Source: Rhizobiales bacterium GAS188 (GTDB lineage: Bacteria > Pseudomonadota > Alphaproteobacteria > Rhizobiales > Beijerinckiaceae). Taken from it: a DNA stretch of 64,000 nucleotides. Where the stretch lies: the NCBI GenBank assembly GCA_900104855.1, contig FNSS01000001.1:6076001-6140000 (forward strand), given 5' to 3'. Shown one piece after another: positions 57,539 to 64,000 of this stretch; position 1 is the stretch's first letter; each line of letters opens with the position of its first letter. The notes under the pieces were generated by a model. That model worked only from the letters and a program-made list of their open reading frames with translations. It was not told where the DNA came from and did not search any database. A program made the translations under genes and the position numbers.

Positions 57539-58138
57539 ATGGGACACGCACGCTTCGAACATGCGGACTTCCTCGTCGCCGCACGCGAGCTGGCGGTCGA
57601 TCATGGGCCGGCCGGCGTGACGGTGGGCTCGGTGATCGAACATCTGAAGGCGCCGAAGGGCTCGTTCTATTACCGCTTCGCGTCGCGCGACCTGTTGCTC
57701 GGCGAACTGTGGCTGGCGACCGTTTTGGCCTTTCAGGAGGGGTTCGTGGCCGCCATCGAGGCTGGTGACGGGCTGGCGGCCGCGCTGCACATGCCGGGCT
57801 GGGCGCGCCTGCATCTGGACGACGCTCGTCTCCTTCTGCTCTACAGCCGCCACGACTTTGTCACCGGCGAATGGCCGGCGCCCCTCGCGCGCGGCGTCGC
57901 CGACCAGGCGCGACGTTTCGAGGCGTGCCTGGAGCGGTTTGCCCGCGAAACCTGGGGCGGCAGCGACGAGAGAAGCCTGAGACTTTCCCAGTTCGTGCTG
58001 GCCGACGCGCCCTTGGCGGCCGTGCGCCCGCATTTGCAGCGCCGCGAGCCGCCACCGCGGCTCGTCAACGAGATCATTACCATTACCTATCGCAGTCTTA
58101 CGCGCCGTCTTTCGATGCCGACCGGGATCCGCAAATAA
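57539..58138 (+). CDS. TetR family transcriptional regulator
   Basis: A 199-residue TetR protein. N-terminal helix-turn-helix: FLVAARELAVDHGPAGVTVG, VIEHLKAPKGSFYYRFASRD. The ligand domain contains a single Cys (FEACLERF). It is followed by a DUF2867 gene after 1 bp and is divergent from the PNPOx-like gene. Confidence 0.9.
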   Translation: MGHARFEHADFLVAARELAVDHGPAGVTVGSVIEHLKAPKGSFYYRFASRDLLLGELWLATVLAFQEGFVAAIEAGDGLAAALHMPGWARLHLDDARLLLLYSRHDFVTGEWPAPLARGVADQARRFEACLERFARETWGGSDERSLRLSQFVLADAPLAAVRPHLQRREPPPRLVNEIITITYRSLTRRLSMPTGIRK

Positions 58139-58139
58139 G

Positions 58140-58637
58140 ATGTCGCTGAAAGATCACCAAATGACCAAGGTCCATGCCATCAAACCTGAGGCCGGAGTCA
58201 GCAAGATCCTGATCGGCGCCGATTTCATCGACGCCTACCGCGTGACGGTCGCAGCTATTGGTCTGGAAGCCGCGGACGCCGCGCGCTTGATGCTTGCCCA
58301 GCCGCCGGGGTGGGTCGACCGGCTGATGGCGCTGCGCAATGCGCTGGTGACGCCGTTTGGATTGAAGACCGGTCTCGGGGTCGACGATCATCATGAAAAG
58401 ATCGGTATCTTTCCAATCCAGTCGGTGACTCCGAGCCGTGTCGTGCTCGGTCTTGAAGACAAGCACCTGGATTTCCGCCTCGTGGTCGATGTGGCTGGAA
58501 CCGGCGTCGGCAGCCAGGTCACAGCGACCACCTTGGTGCGCCGGCACAATTTGCTGGGTCGAATCTATCTGACCGCAATCCTGCCGTTCCACAAAAGGAT
58601 CGTACGTTCTTTGCTGAGAAGGGTGGCGACGCCCTAG
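58140..58637 (+). CDS. DUF2867 protein
   Basis: A 165-residue protein with the DUF2867 pattern: GADFIDAYRVTVAA, PPGWVDRLMALRNALVTPFG, IGIFPIQSVTPSRVVLGLED and HLDFRLVVDVAGTG, ending in an arginine-rich tail. Predicted cytoplasmic, SRPBCC-like fold. It is translationally coupled to the TetR gene. Function unknown. Confidence 0.85.
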   Translation: MSLKDHQMTKVHAIKPEAGVSKILIGADFIDAYRVTVAAIGLEAADAARLMLAQPPGWVDRLMALRNALVTPFGLKTGLGVDDHHEKIGIFPIQSVTPSRVVLGLEDKHLDFRLVVDVAGTGVGSQVTATTLVRRHNLLGRIYLTAILPFHKRIVRSLLRRVATP

Positions 58638-58659
58638 GGGGAGCCCATGGCAATGTCTC

Positions 58660-59130
58660 CTATGCCCGGCTGAGCTTCTTGCTCATGTAGACGGTTGTGC
58701 CACCCATGAATGGCTCCCACCTGTCGACAAGGTATCCGACCCTCTCGTAGAGCGCGACGTTGGTCTCAAAGGCGGCGTTCGTCTGCAGGCGAATCTCGGC
58801 GCATCCGGCCTCGGCGGCCTTGCGCTCGGCATGCGCCAGCAGTTGCCGGCCCAAGCCCTTGCCTTGGCTGTCCGGCTTGACGGCGATATTTTCGATCCAA
58901 AGATGATCGGAACGTAGCATGGTCTCGATCAGCCCAAGCATTCTGCCGTCGATGTAGAGAATGTCGATCTGGTGCTCTCGGACAGCTCGCTCGTAATCGG
59001 CTGTCATGGGCAGGGGTTCGCGACCGATGGCGGGAACCCATTTCGCATAGGCTGCGCGCACAAAGTCCCGGATCATTCCGGCGTCTTGCGGATGGGCGCA
59101 CCGAAGTTCCGTAACTGGCTCAGAAGACAT
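58660..59130 (-). CDS. GNAT family N-acetyltransferase
   Basis: About 156 residues; ATG 59130 with AGGGA upstream (GTG 59154 also in frame). Acetyl-CoA motif: IENIAVKPDSQGKGLGRQLL (QGKGLG), then EIRLQTNAAFETNVALYERV. Substrate unknown. Confidence 0.88.
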   Translation of the reverse strand: MSSEPVTELRCAHPQDAGMIRDFVRAAYAKWVPAIGREPLPMTADYERAVREHQIDILYIDGRMLGLIETMLRSDHLWIENIAVKPDSQGKGLGRQLLAHAERKAAEAGCAEIRLQTNAAFETNVALYERVGYLVDRWEPFMGGTTVYMSKKLSRA

Positions 59131-59155
59131 CGTGAGTTCCCTGTAAGCGGACACG

Positions 59156-59186
59156 AAAAACCCTGCCGACCATAGGGTGGGCAGGG
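59156..59186 (-). terminator. Rho-independent terminator
   Basis: On the minus strand: a 7-bp stem CCCTGCC/GGCAGGG, extended by three more pairs across one mismatch and closed by a 4-nt loop, followed by TTTTT. It ends a minus-strand transcript entering from above 59.2 kb, before the GNAT gene. Confidence 0.75.
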
Positions 59187-59217
59187 CTGCCGAGGTTTCG
59201 AGAAGAGGTGGAGGGAG

Positions 59218-59544
59218 CTAGTCTCCCGTGAGCCTTCGTCTTCTCGGAATCAGCGTGCCGCTCCGCACCATCGTGCAGAGTCGACGTCGCATCGTGATTG
59301 CCGAGACGCGCGTGCTCATGGGTTCATAGCTACGAAATTCTCCATGGCTGTCAATTGGGAATCTTCGGGTGGCGGCCACTAGCGCGCGCGAGACATCGGC
59401 AGGGTCGATTTTTGCGGTTTCGTGCAGAATTTCTCCGGTTTCGTGCAGGCACTGCCGGCACCCCTTCGATAGCTTTCCGTCCAAACGCATAAGTCCCGCG
59501 GCGACGAGCAGCGGATCCGGGGAGAACGCCAATGGACCCTTCAA
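59218..59544 (-). CDS. Doubtful small protein
   Basis: A 108-residue frame (TTG 59544; ATG 59490 is internal) with Arg-rich end SAITMRRRLCTMVRSGTLIP and a seven-residue HETGEIL/HETAKID duplication. Support is the strong terminator immediately downstream; against it are weak start signals and overlap with the dioxygenase start. Could be a remnant. Confidence 0.3.
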   Translation of the reverse strand: MKGPLAFSPDPLLVAAGLMRLDGKLSKGCRQCLHETGEILHETAKIDPADVSRALVAATRRFPIDSHGEFRSYEPMSTRVSAITMRRRLCTMVRSGTLIPRRRRLTGD

Positions 59545-60463
59545 GACCTGGAATCTCCATGGCCCGGTTTGATGATCGCGGGCTGACCGCGGAGGTCATC
59601 CGCAGTTTCGGGACAACGCCCGATGCGCGGCTCAAATCGATCCTGACGGAACTCGTCACCTCCCTGCACGACTTTGTGCGCAAGACCGATCTCAGTTTCG
59701 AGGAGTGGAATGAGGCGATCGATTTCCTGACGCGCACCGGCCAGGCCTGCACCGCGACACGGCAGGAGTTCATCCTTTTGTCCGATGTCCTCGGCGTCTC
59801 ATGCTGGTCGATGCCGTCAATCATCGCGAACGCGAAGGCGCGACGCAGACGACGGTGCTCGGCCCCTTCTATGTCGGCGAGCACAAGCCGATGCCGCATG
59901 GCGCCGATATTTCGGCGAGTCTGAGCGGAGAGCCGATGTTCGTCCGAAGCCGCGTCACCGATCTCGACGGCAAGCCGCTTGCGGGCGCTGCGGTCGATGT
60001 CTGGCACGCCGACGGCGATGACTTCTACGATTCGCAAAAGCCGTCCTACGAGGTTCAGGGACCCTCGCTGCGGGCCCGCTTCATCACCGATCGCGACGGC
60101 GGCTTCTCGTTTCGCACCATCCTGCCCTGCAGCTATCCGATTCCGATGGATGGTCCGGTGGGCGAATTGATCGAGGCGACGGGCCGCCATCCGATGCGGC
60201 CTGCGCATGTGCATTTCCTGGTCAACGCGGAAGCTCATGAGCCTTTGATCACGCATGTCTTCATCGAGGGCGATGCGTATCTGCGTTCCGATGTCGTCTT
60301 CGGCGTCAAGGACGAGCTCATTTCCAAGATCGAGCATCACGACGAGCCAGTGATGCCGGACGGCAAGCCCGCTTCGGGGCCATGGCACGTGATGACCTAT
60401 GACTTCAAGATGAAGCCGGGGAGGGGAGCCGTGCCGCTGCCACTGATGCCGGCTGCCGAGTGA
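59532..60463 (+). pseudogene. Hydroxyquinol 1,2-dioxygenase with single frameshift
   Basis: Start ATG 59532 with GGGGAG seven bases before. The N-terminal domain (AEVIRSFGTTPDARLKSILT, RQEFILLSDVLGVS) and the catalytic domain (MLVDAVNHRERE, TTVLGPFYVG) are in different frames; one base is missing between 59800 and 59801. Restored length is about 310 residues. Fe(III) ligands are Tyr in PSYEVQGP and CSYPIPMD and the His pair in RPAHVHF. The enzyme opens hydroxyquinol to maleylacetate; chlorocatechol is an alternative. It directly precedes a TfdB-like hydroxylase. If real, the deletion blocks the pathway. Confidence 0.8.
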
Positions 60464-60504
60464 GGCGACGGGAGAAACGAGATCAGGAAAGTCCGGAGGC
60501 GATG

Positions 60505-62301
60505 ATGGCCAATGCGATCGAAACGGACGTTCTCGTGGTGGGCAGCGGCCCCGCCGGCGCGACCTCCGCGGCACTCCTCGGCATGTATGGCGTCAAGCAT
60601 ATTCTCGTCACCAAATATGGCTGGCTCGCCGATACGCCGCGCGCCCATATCACCAATCAGCGCGCCATGGAGGTGCTGCGGGATCTCGGCCTCGAAGGCA
60701 AGGCGATCGCGCAAGCGACGCCGCAGGAATTGATGGCCAATAACGTGTTCTGCGAAAGCCTCGCCGGCGAGGAGCTGGGCCGCCTTTATTCCTGGGGCAA
60801 TCATCCCGAGCGCAAGGCCGATTATGAACTCGCGAGCCCGACCCGCATCTGCGACCTGCCGCAGAACTTCCTGGAGCCCATCCTGCTCGAGGCCGCGGGC
60901 CAGCGCGGGACGACAATCCGCTTCAATACTGAATTCCTCGATCTCGTGCAGGACGCCGATCACGTCACCGCGACCGTGAAGGATCGCATCTCCGGCGAGA
61001 CTTATCGGATCCGCGCCAAATACCTCATCGGCGCCGATGGCGGCCGCAGCCGCGTGGCGGAGGTCATAGGCCTTCCCATGGAAGGCCAGATGGGTCGCGC
61101 CGGCAGCATGAACATCATCGTGCAGGCCGATCTGACCAAATATGTCGCCCACCGCCCGAGCGTTCTTTACTGGGTGCTGCAGCCGGGCGCGCAGATCGGC
61201 GGCATCGGTGCAGGTCTCGTACGCATGGTGAGGCCGTGGAACGAGTGGCTCATCATTTGGGGCTACGACATCGAGCAGGGCGAAAGGAAGCTGACGAATG
61301 ACGAGGCCATCTCGATCGTCCGCAACCTCGTGGGCGACGAGAAGCTTGACGTGACGGTACGCTCGACCTCGACCTGGACCGTCAACGAGATGTATGCCGG
61401 TCACTATTCTTCCGGTCGCGTCTTCTGCATGGGGGACGCCGTGCATCGGCATCCGCCGACCAATGGGCTCGGCTCCAACACATCCATCCAGGATGCCTAT
61501 AATCTGTGTTGGAAGCTGAAATTCGTGCTCGAAAACAGGGCCGCGCCGTCACTGCTCGACAGCTATTCGGTCGAACGTCAGCCGGTCGGCGAGCAGATCG
61601 TCAAGCGCGCCAATAAGAGCATCGGCGATTTCGTGCCGATCTTCGAGGCGGTCGGGCTTCTGTCCTCGAACGATCCCGTCGAGGCCAAGAGGAACATCGA
61701 GGCCCGAAAGGCAGCGACGCCGGAGAGCAAGGCGCGGCGCAAGAAGCTCTATCAGGCGATCGCGCAGAAGAGCTTCGAATTCAATTGCCACGGCGTCGAG
61801 ATGAACCAGCGCTACGCCTCAGGCGCCGTCGCATCCGATGGCACGCCGGAGCCGGAATGCCGGCGGGATCGCGAATTGTACTATCACGCCACGACCTGGC
61901 CGGGCGCGCATCTTCCCCATGTCTGGCTGGAGCATGGTGGCGCCCGCAAGTCGACGCTCGATCTTGCCGGCAAGGGCCGCTTCACGCTGCTGACCGGCAT
62001 CGGCGGCGAAGGCTGGAAGACGGCTGCTGCCGCGGTGATGGCGGCCTATCGTGTGCCTGTCGACGTCGTCACCATCGGCCCCGCGGGTTGCGACGCGCTC
62101 GATATTTACGCAGACTGGTACCGGCAAAGCGAAGTCGAGGAAGACGGCTGCGTCCTGGTTCGGCCGGACATGTATGTCGGCTGGCGCGCTCATGAAGCCA
62201 TGTCGAACGCCTCTGATGTGCTGGTCGGCGTGTTCGGGAGACTGCTCGGCCGCATCGAGGATGCGGCGGACCGCAGCGTAAGATCGGTCGCAGCCGCATA
62301 A
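60505..62301 (+). CDS. TfdB-like FAD aromatic hydroxylase
   Basis: A 598-residue class A flavin monooxygenase, the same length as 2,4-dichlorophenol hydroxylase TfdB. FAD motif GSGPAG (13-18), RAHITNQRAMEVLRDLGLE, and GDAVHRHPPTNGLGSNTSIQ for the second FAD motif. It hydroxylates a phenol with NADPH; next to a hydroxyquinol dioxygenase it may convert resorcinol or a chlorophenol. ATG 60505 is five bases after GGAGG. A GTG at 60460 overlaps the upstream stop. Confidence 0.92.
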   Translation: MANAIETDVLVVGSGPAGATSAALLGMYGVKHILVTKYGWLADTPRAHITNQRAMEVLRDLGLEGKAIAQATPQELMANNVFCESLAGEELGRLYSWGNHPERKADYELASPTRICDLPQNFLEPILLEAAGQRGTTIRFNTEFLDLVQDADHVTATVKDRISGETYRIRAKYLIGADGGRSRVAEVIGLPMEGQMGRAGSMNIIVQADLTKYVAHRPSVLYWVLQPGAQIGGIGAGLVRMVRPWNEWLIIWGYDIEQGERKLTNDEAISIVRNLVGDEKLDVTVRSTSTWTVNEMYAGHYSSGRVFCMGDAVHRHPPTNGLGSNTSIQDAYNLCWKLKFVLENRAAPSLLDSYSVERQPVGEQIVKRANKSIGDFVPIFEAVGLLSSNDPVEAKRNIEARKAATPESKARRKKLYQAIAQKSFEFNCHGVEMNQRYASGAVASDGTPEPECRRDRELYYHATTWPGAHLPHVWLEHGGARKSTLDLAGKGRFTLLTGIGGEGWKTAAAAVMAAYRVPVDVVTIGPAGCDALDIYADWYRQSEVEEDGCVLVRPDMYVGWRAHEAMSNASDVLVGVFGRLLGRIEDAADRSVRSVAAA

Positions 62302-62405
62302 GTCGCAGACGCCGCCGACCGGCAAGGCCGTGCCGACGAACGGCCAGGAGCGGCCAGGAAGTAAAGCCGGGCAAAAAATAGTCCGGAGCATCGGGAGGGA
62401 AAGAC

Positions 62406-63719
62406 ATGACGAGCATGAATTCAAGCTATGACCGTCGCCAGCTTCTCCGCGGCATGGTGGGGGGCGTCGCGGCGACCGGCGCGATGACGCTGTTCGCGCC
62501 GGCCGTCCACGCCGCCAAGGCGATCAAGATCGGCTATGTCTCGCCCAAAACCGGCACTCTCGCCGCCTTTTCCGAGGCGGATGATTTCGTGCTGGGGGAA
62601 TTCCGGAAATCCATCAAAGACGGCTTGAAGCTTGGATCGCAGACCTATCAGGTCGAGCTCGTGGCCAAGGACAGCCAGTCGAATCCCAATCGCGCGGCCG
62701 AAGTCGCCAAGGAGTTGATCACGCGGGATAATGTCGCCCTCATCCTGGTCGGCGCCACGCCCGAAACCAATAATCCCGTGGCGACGCAATGCGAGCTCGA
62801 GCAAATTCCGTGCATTTCGAGCGTGGCGCCCTGGCAGACGAATTTCATCGGGCGTCAGAGCAATCCCGGCGATCCCGCGAGCTGGAAGCCGTTCGACTAT
62901 ACGTTCCACTATTTCTGGGGGCTCGAGGACGTGGTCGCCGTATTCACCGGCATGTGGAACCAGGTCGCCACCAATAAATCGGTCGGCGCCCTGTTCCCGA
63001 ATGACGGTGACGGCAACGCCTGGGGCGACAAGGTCGTCGGCTTCCCGCCCGTCTTGAGCGCCCAAGGGTTCAAGCTCACCGATCCCGGGCGCTTCCAGAA
63101 CCTGACCGACGATTTCAGCGCGCAGATCGCGGCGTTTCGCGAGGCTGATGCCGAGATCGTCACCGGGGTCGTGATCCCGCCGGACTTCACGACATTCTGG
63201 AACCAGGCGCGGCAGAAAGGCTACAAGCCCAAGGTCGTGTCGGTCGCCAAGGCGCTATTGTTCCCGACCACGGTGCAGGCACTCGGCAAGAGCGGGCATA
63301 ATATTTCGACGGAGGTCTGGTGGACGCCGAACCATCCTTACAAGTCGAGCCTGAGCGGCATCGGCGCGGCGGAGCTGGCGAAGGGTTACGAACAGGCATC
63401 GGGCAAGCAATGGACCCAACCGATCGGTTTCGTTCATTCCCTGTTCGAAGTGGCCGTCGACGCCATGCGGCGCGCCCAGGATCCGACTGACGGGGGCGCC
63501 TTGGCGAAGGCCATTGCCTCGACCAAGCTCGACACCATCGTGGGCCCGATCGCCTTCGGCTCGGGCAAGCTGCCACCCGTCGCTGCGAAGAACATCGCGA
63601 AGACGCCGCTGGTCGGCGGCCAATGGCGGCTGAACGGCGACACATACGACATGGTGATCACCGAGAACAGCCAGGCGCCTCAGATCCCGCTCAGCGGCCA
63701 CATGCAGGCCTTGGACTGA
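62406..63719 (+). CDS. Liv-type ABC transporter binding protein, aromatic cluster
   Basis: A 437-residue Peripla_BP_6 protein. The leader SSYDRRQLLRGMVGG has a Tat-like RR, then KAIKIGYVSPKTGTLAAFSE and ILVGATPETNNPVATQCE. GGGAGG precedes ATG 62406. Related proteins bind aromatic acids or amino acids. Its location suggests uptake of the phenolic substrate for the adjacent hydroxylase. Confidence 0.9.
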   Translation: MTSMNSSYDRRQLLRGMVGGVAATGAMTLFAPAVHAAKAIKIGYVSPKTGTLAAFSEADDFVLGEFRKSIKDGLKLGSQTYQVELVAKDSQSNPNRAAEVAKELITRDNVALILVGATPETNNPVATQCELEQIPCISSVAPWQTNFIGRQSNPGDPASWKPFDYTFHYFWGLEDVVAVFTGMWNQVATNKSVGALFPNDGDGNAWGDKVVGFPPVLSAQGFKLTDPGRFQNLTDDFSAQIAAFREADAEIVTGVVIPPDFTTFWNQARQKGYKPKVVSVAKALLFPTTVQALGKSGHNISTEVWWTPNHPYKSSLSGIGAAELAKGYEQASGKQWTQPIGFVHSLFEVAVDAMRRAQDPTDGGALAKAIASTKLDTIVGPIAFGSGKLPPVAAKNIAKTPLVGGQWRLNGDTYDMVITENSQAPQIPLSGHMQALD

Positions 63720-63744
63720 CCGTGAGCGATATCGGGGCCGGACG

Positions 63745-64000
63745 ATGCTCGAGCTGAGAGCCGTATCGAAGGCCTTTGGCGCGATCGTCGTTGCGGACGG
63801 CGTCGATCTCACGCTGTCGGGCGGCGAAACGCTGGGCATCATCGGTCCCAACGGGGCGGGAAAGTCGAGCCTGTTCAACCTGATCGCCGGGATGATGCGG
63901 CCCGATCGCGGTCACATCATCCTGGATGGTCGCGACGTCACCCATCTGCCGCCCGAGGACCGGTGCCGCGCCGGCATCGGCCGCTCCTTTCAGATCCCGC
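63745..64000 (+). CDS. Liv-type ABC transporter ATPase, cut by window edge
   Basis: ATG 63745 opens an ABC ATPase of LivG type: MLELRAVSKAFGAIVVADGV, Walker A GPNGAGKSS and the Q-loop region GIGRSFQIP at the edge. About 85 residues are seen. It is 25 bp after the binding-protein gene, so the importer operon continues beyond the window. Confidence 0.92.
   Translation, partial: MLELRAVSKAFGAIVVADGVDLTLSGGETLGIIGPNGAGKSSLFNLIAGMMRPDRGHIILDGRDVTHLPPEDRCRAGIGRSFQIP

Overview
The window looks like a chromosomal segment of a high-GC alphaproteobacterium, most likely of the order Hyphomicrobiales (Rhizobiales). Pointers are the liv operon with an extra DUF6867-type membrane gene, a hmuR/hmuQ/hutX region divergent from hemP-hmuTUV with Irr-type half-sites, the bacterial arginyltransferase homologue Bpt, a Zur-controlled znuACB-zur operon, and REP-like palindromes of the kind scattered through rhizobial genomes. 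No RNA genes, phage genes, transposases or CRISPR arrays were recognised.

Layout. 1-3.4 kb: ndk (cut by the edge), dctA, bpt and an RDD membrane protein, all on the minus strand. 3.5-9.2 kb: a minus-strand branched-chain amino acid operon livH-livM-livG-livF-DUF6867-livK. 9.6-10.8 kb: a NAD(P)-binding protein divergent from an HxlR regulator. 10.9-19.7 kb: a molybdenum-hydroxylase cluster, coxG-pilZ-coxS-coxL-coxM-macro domain-ridA-coxD-coxE. CoxL carries the form II loop AYRGAGR, so it is a CO-dehydrogenase-like enzyme of unknown substrate. 19.7-22.2 kb: GNAT, AhpD-like, MarR, a small basic protein and a HAD phosphatase. 22.5-23.3 kb: an orphan gene in visibly AT-richer DNA. 23.4-26.6 kb: znuA-znuC-znuB-zur behind a Zur box. 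26.6-31.1 kb: a TTT-type binding protein divergent from a LysR gene, then a frameshifted secreted phosphatase-superfamily gene. 31.3-32.4 kb: a phospholipase D-family protein. 32.4-39.1 kb: haem uptake.

39.1-42.8 kb: an IclR gene divergent from an FAD oxidoreductase-MFS operon, with a striking palindromic operator between them. 42.9-45.8 kb: a previously unlisted 54-residue membrane protein, LysR, an epoxide-hydrolase-like protein and a small unknown protein. 45.9-50.5 kb: a ribose-type ABC importer divergent from a GntR/FadR regulator. 50.5-55.8 kb: several small exported proteins, a cytochrome b561 and a cyclic-nucleotide-domain patatin phospholipase. 56-59.1 kb: AraC, PNPOx-like, TetR-DUF2867 and GNAT genes. 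59.5-64 kb: an aromatic-degradation cluster with a frameshifted hydroxyquinol 1,2-dioxygenase, a TfdB-like phenol hydroxylase and the start of a Liv-type ABC importer that continues past the edge.

How the parts work together: most of the window is import plus catabolism, each unit with its own adjacent regulator (HxlR, MarR, Zur, LysR, IclR, GntR, AraC, TetR). Two cross-cutting patterns stand out. Short in-frame tandem repeats of 15, 18 or 21 nt recur at protein ends, and two otherwise intact catabolic or secreted enzymes each carry one single-base deletion. I did not find a clearly unprecedented system. The form II cox cluster with an embedded macro-domain gene, the orphan AT-rich gene and the aromatic import/cleavage cluster are the best leads.
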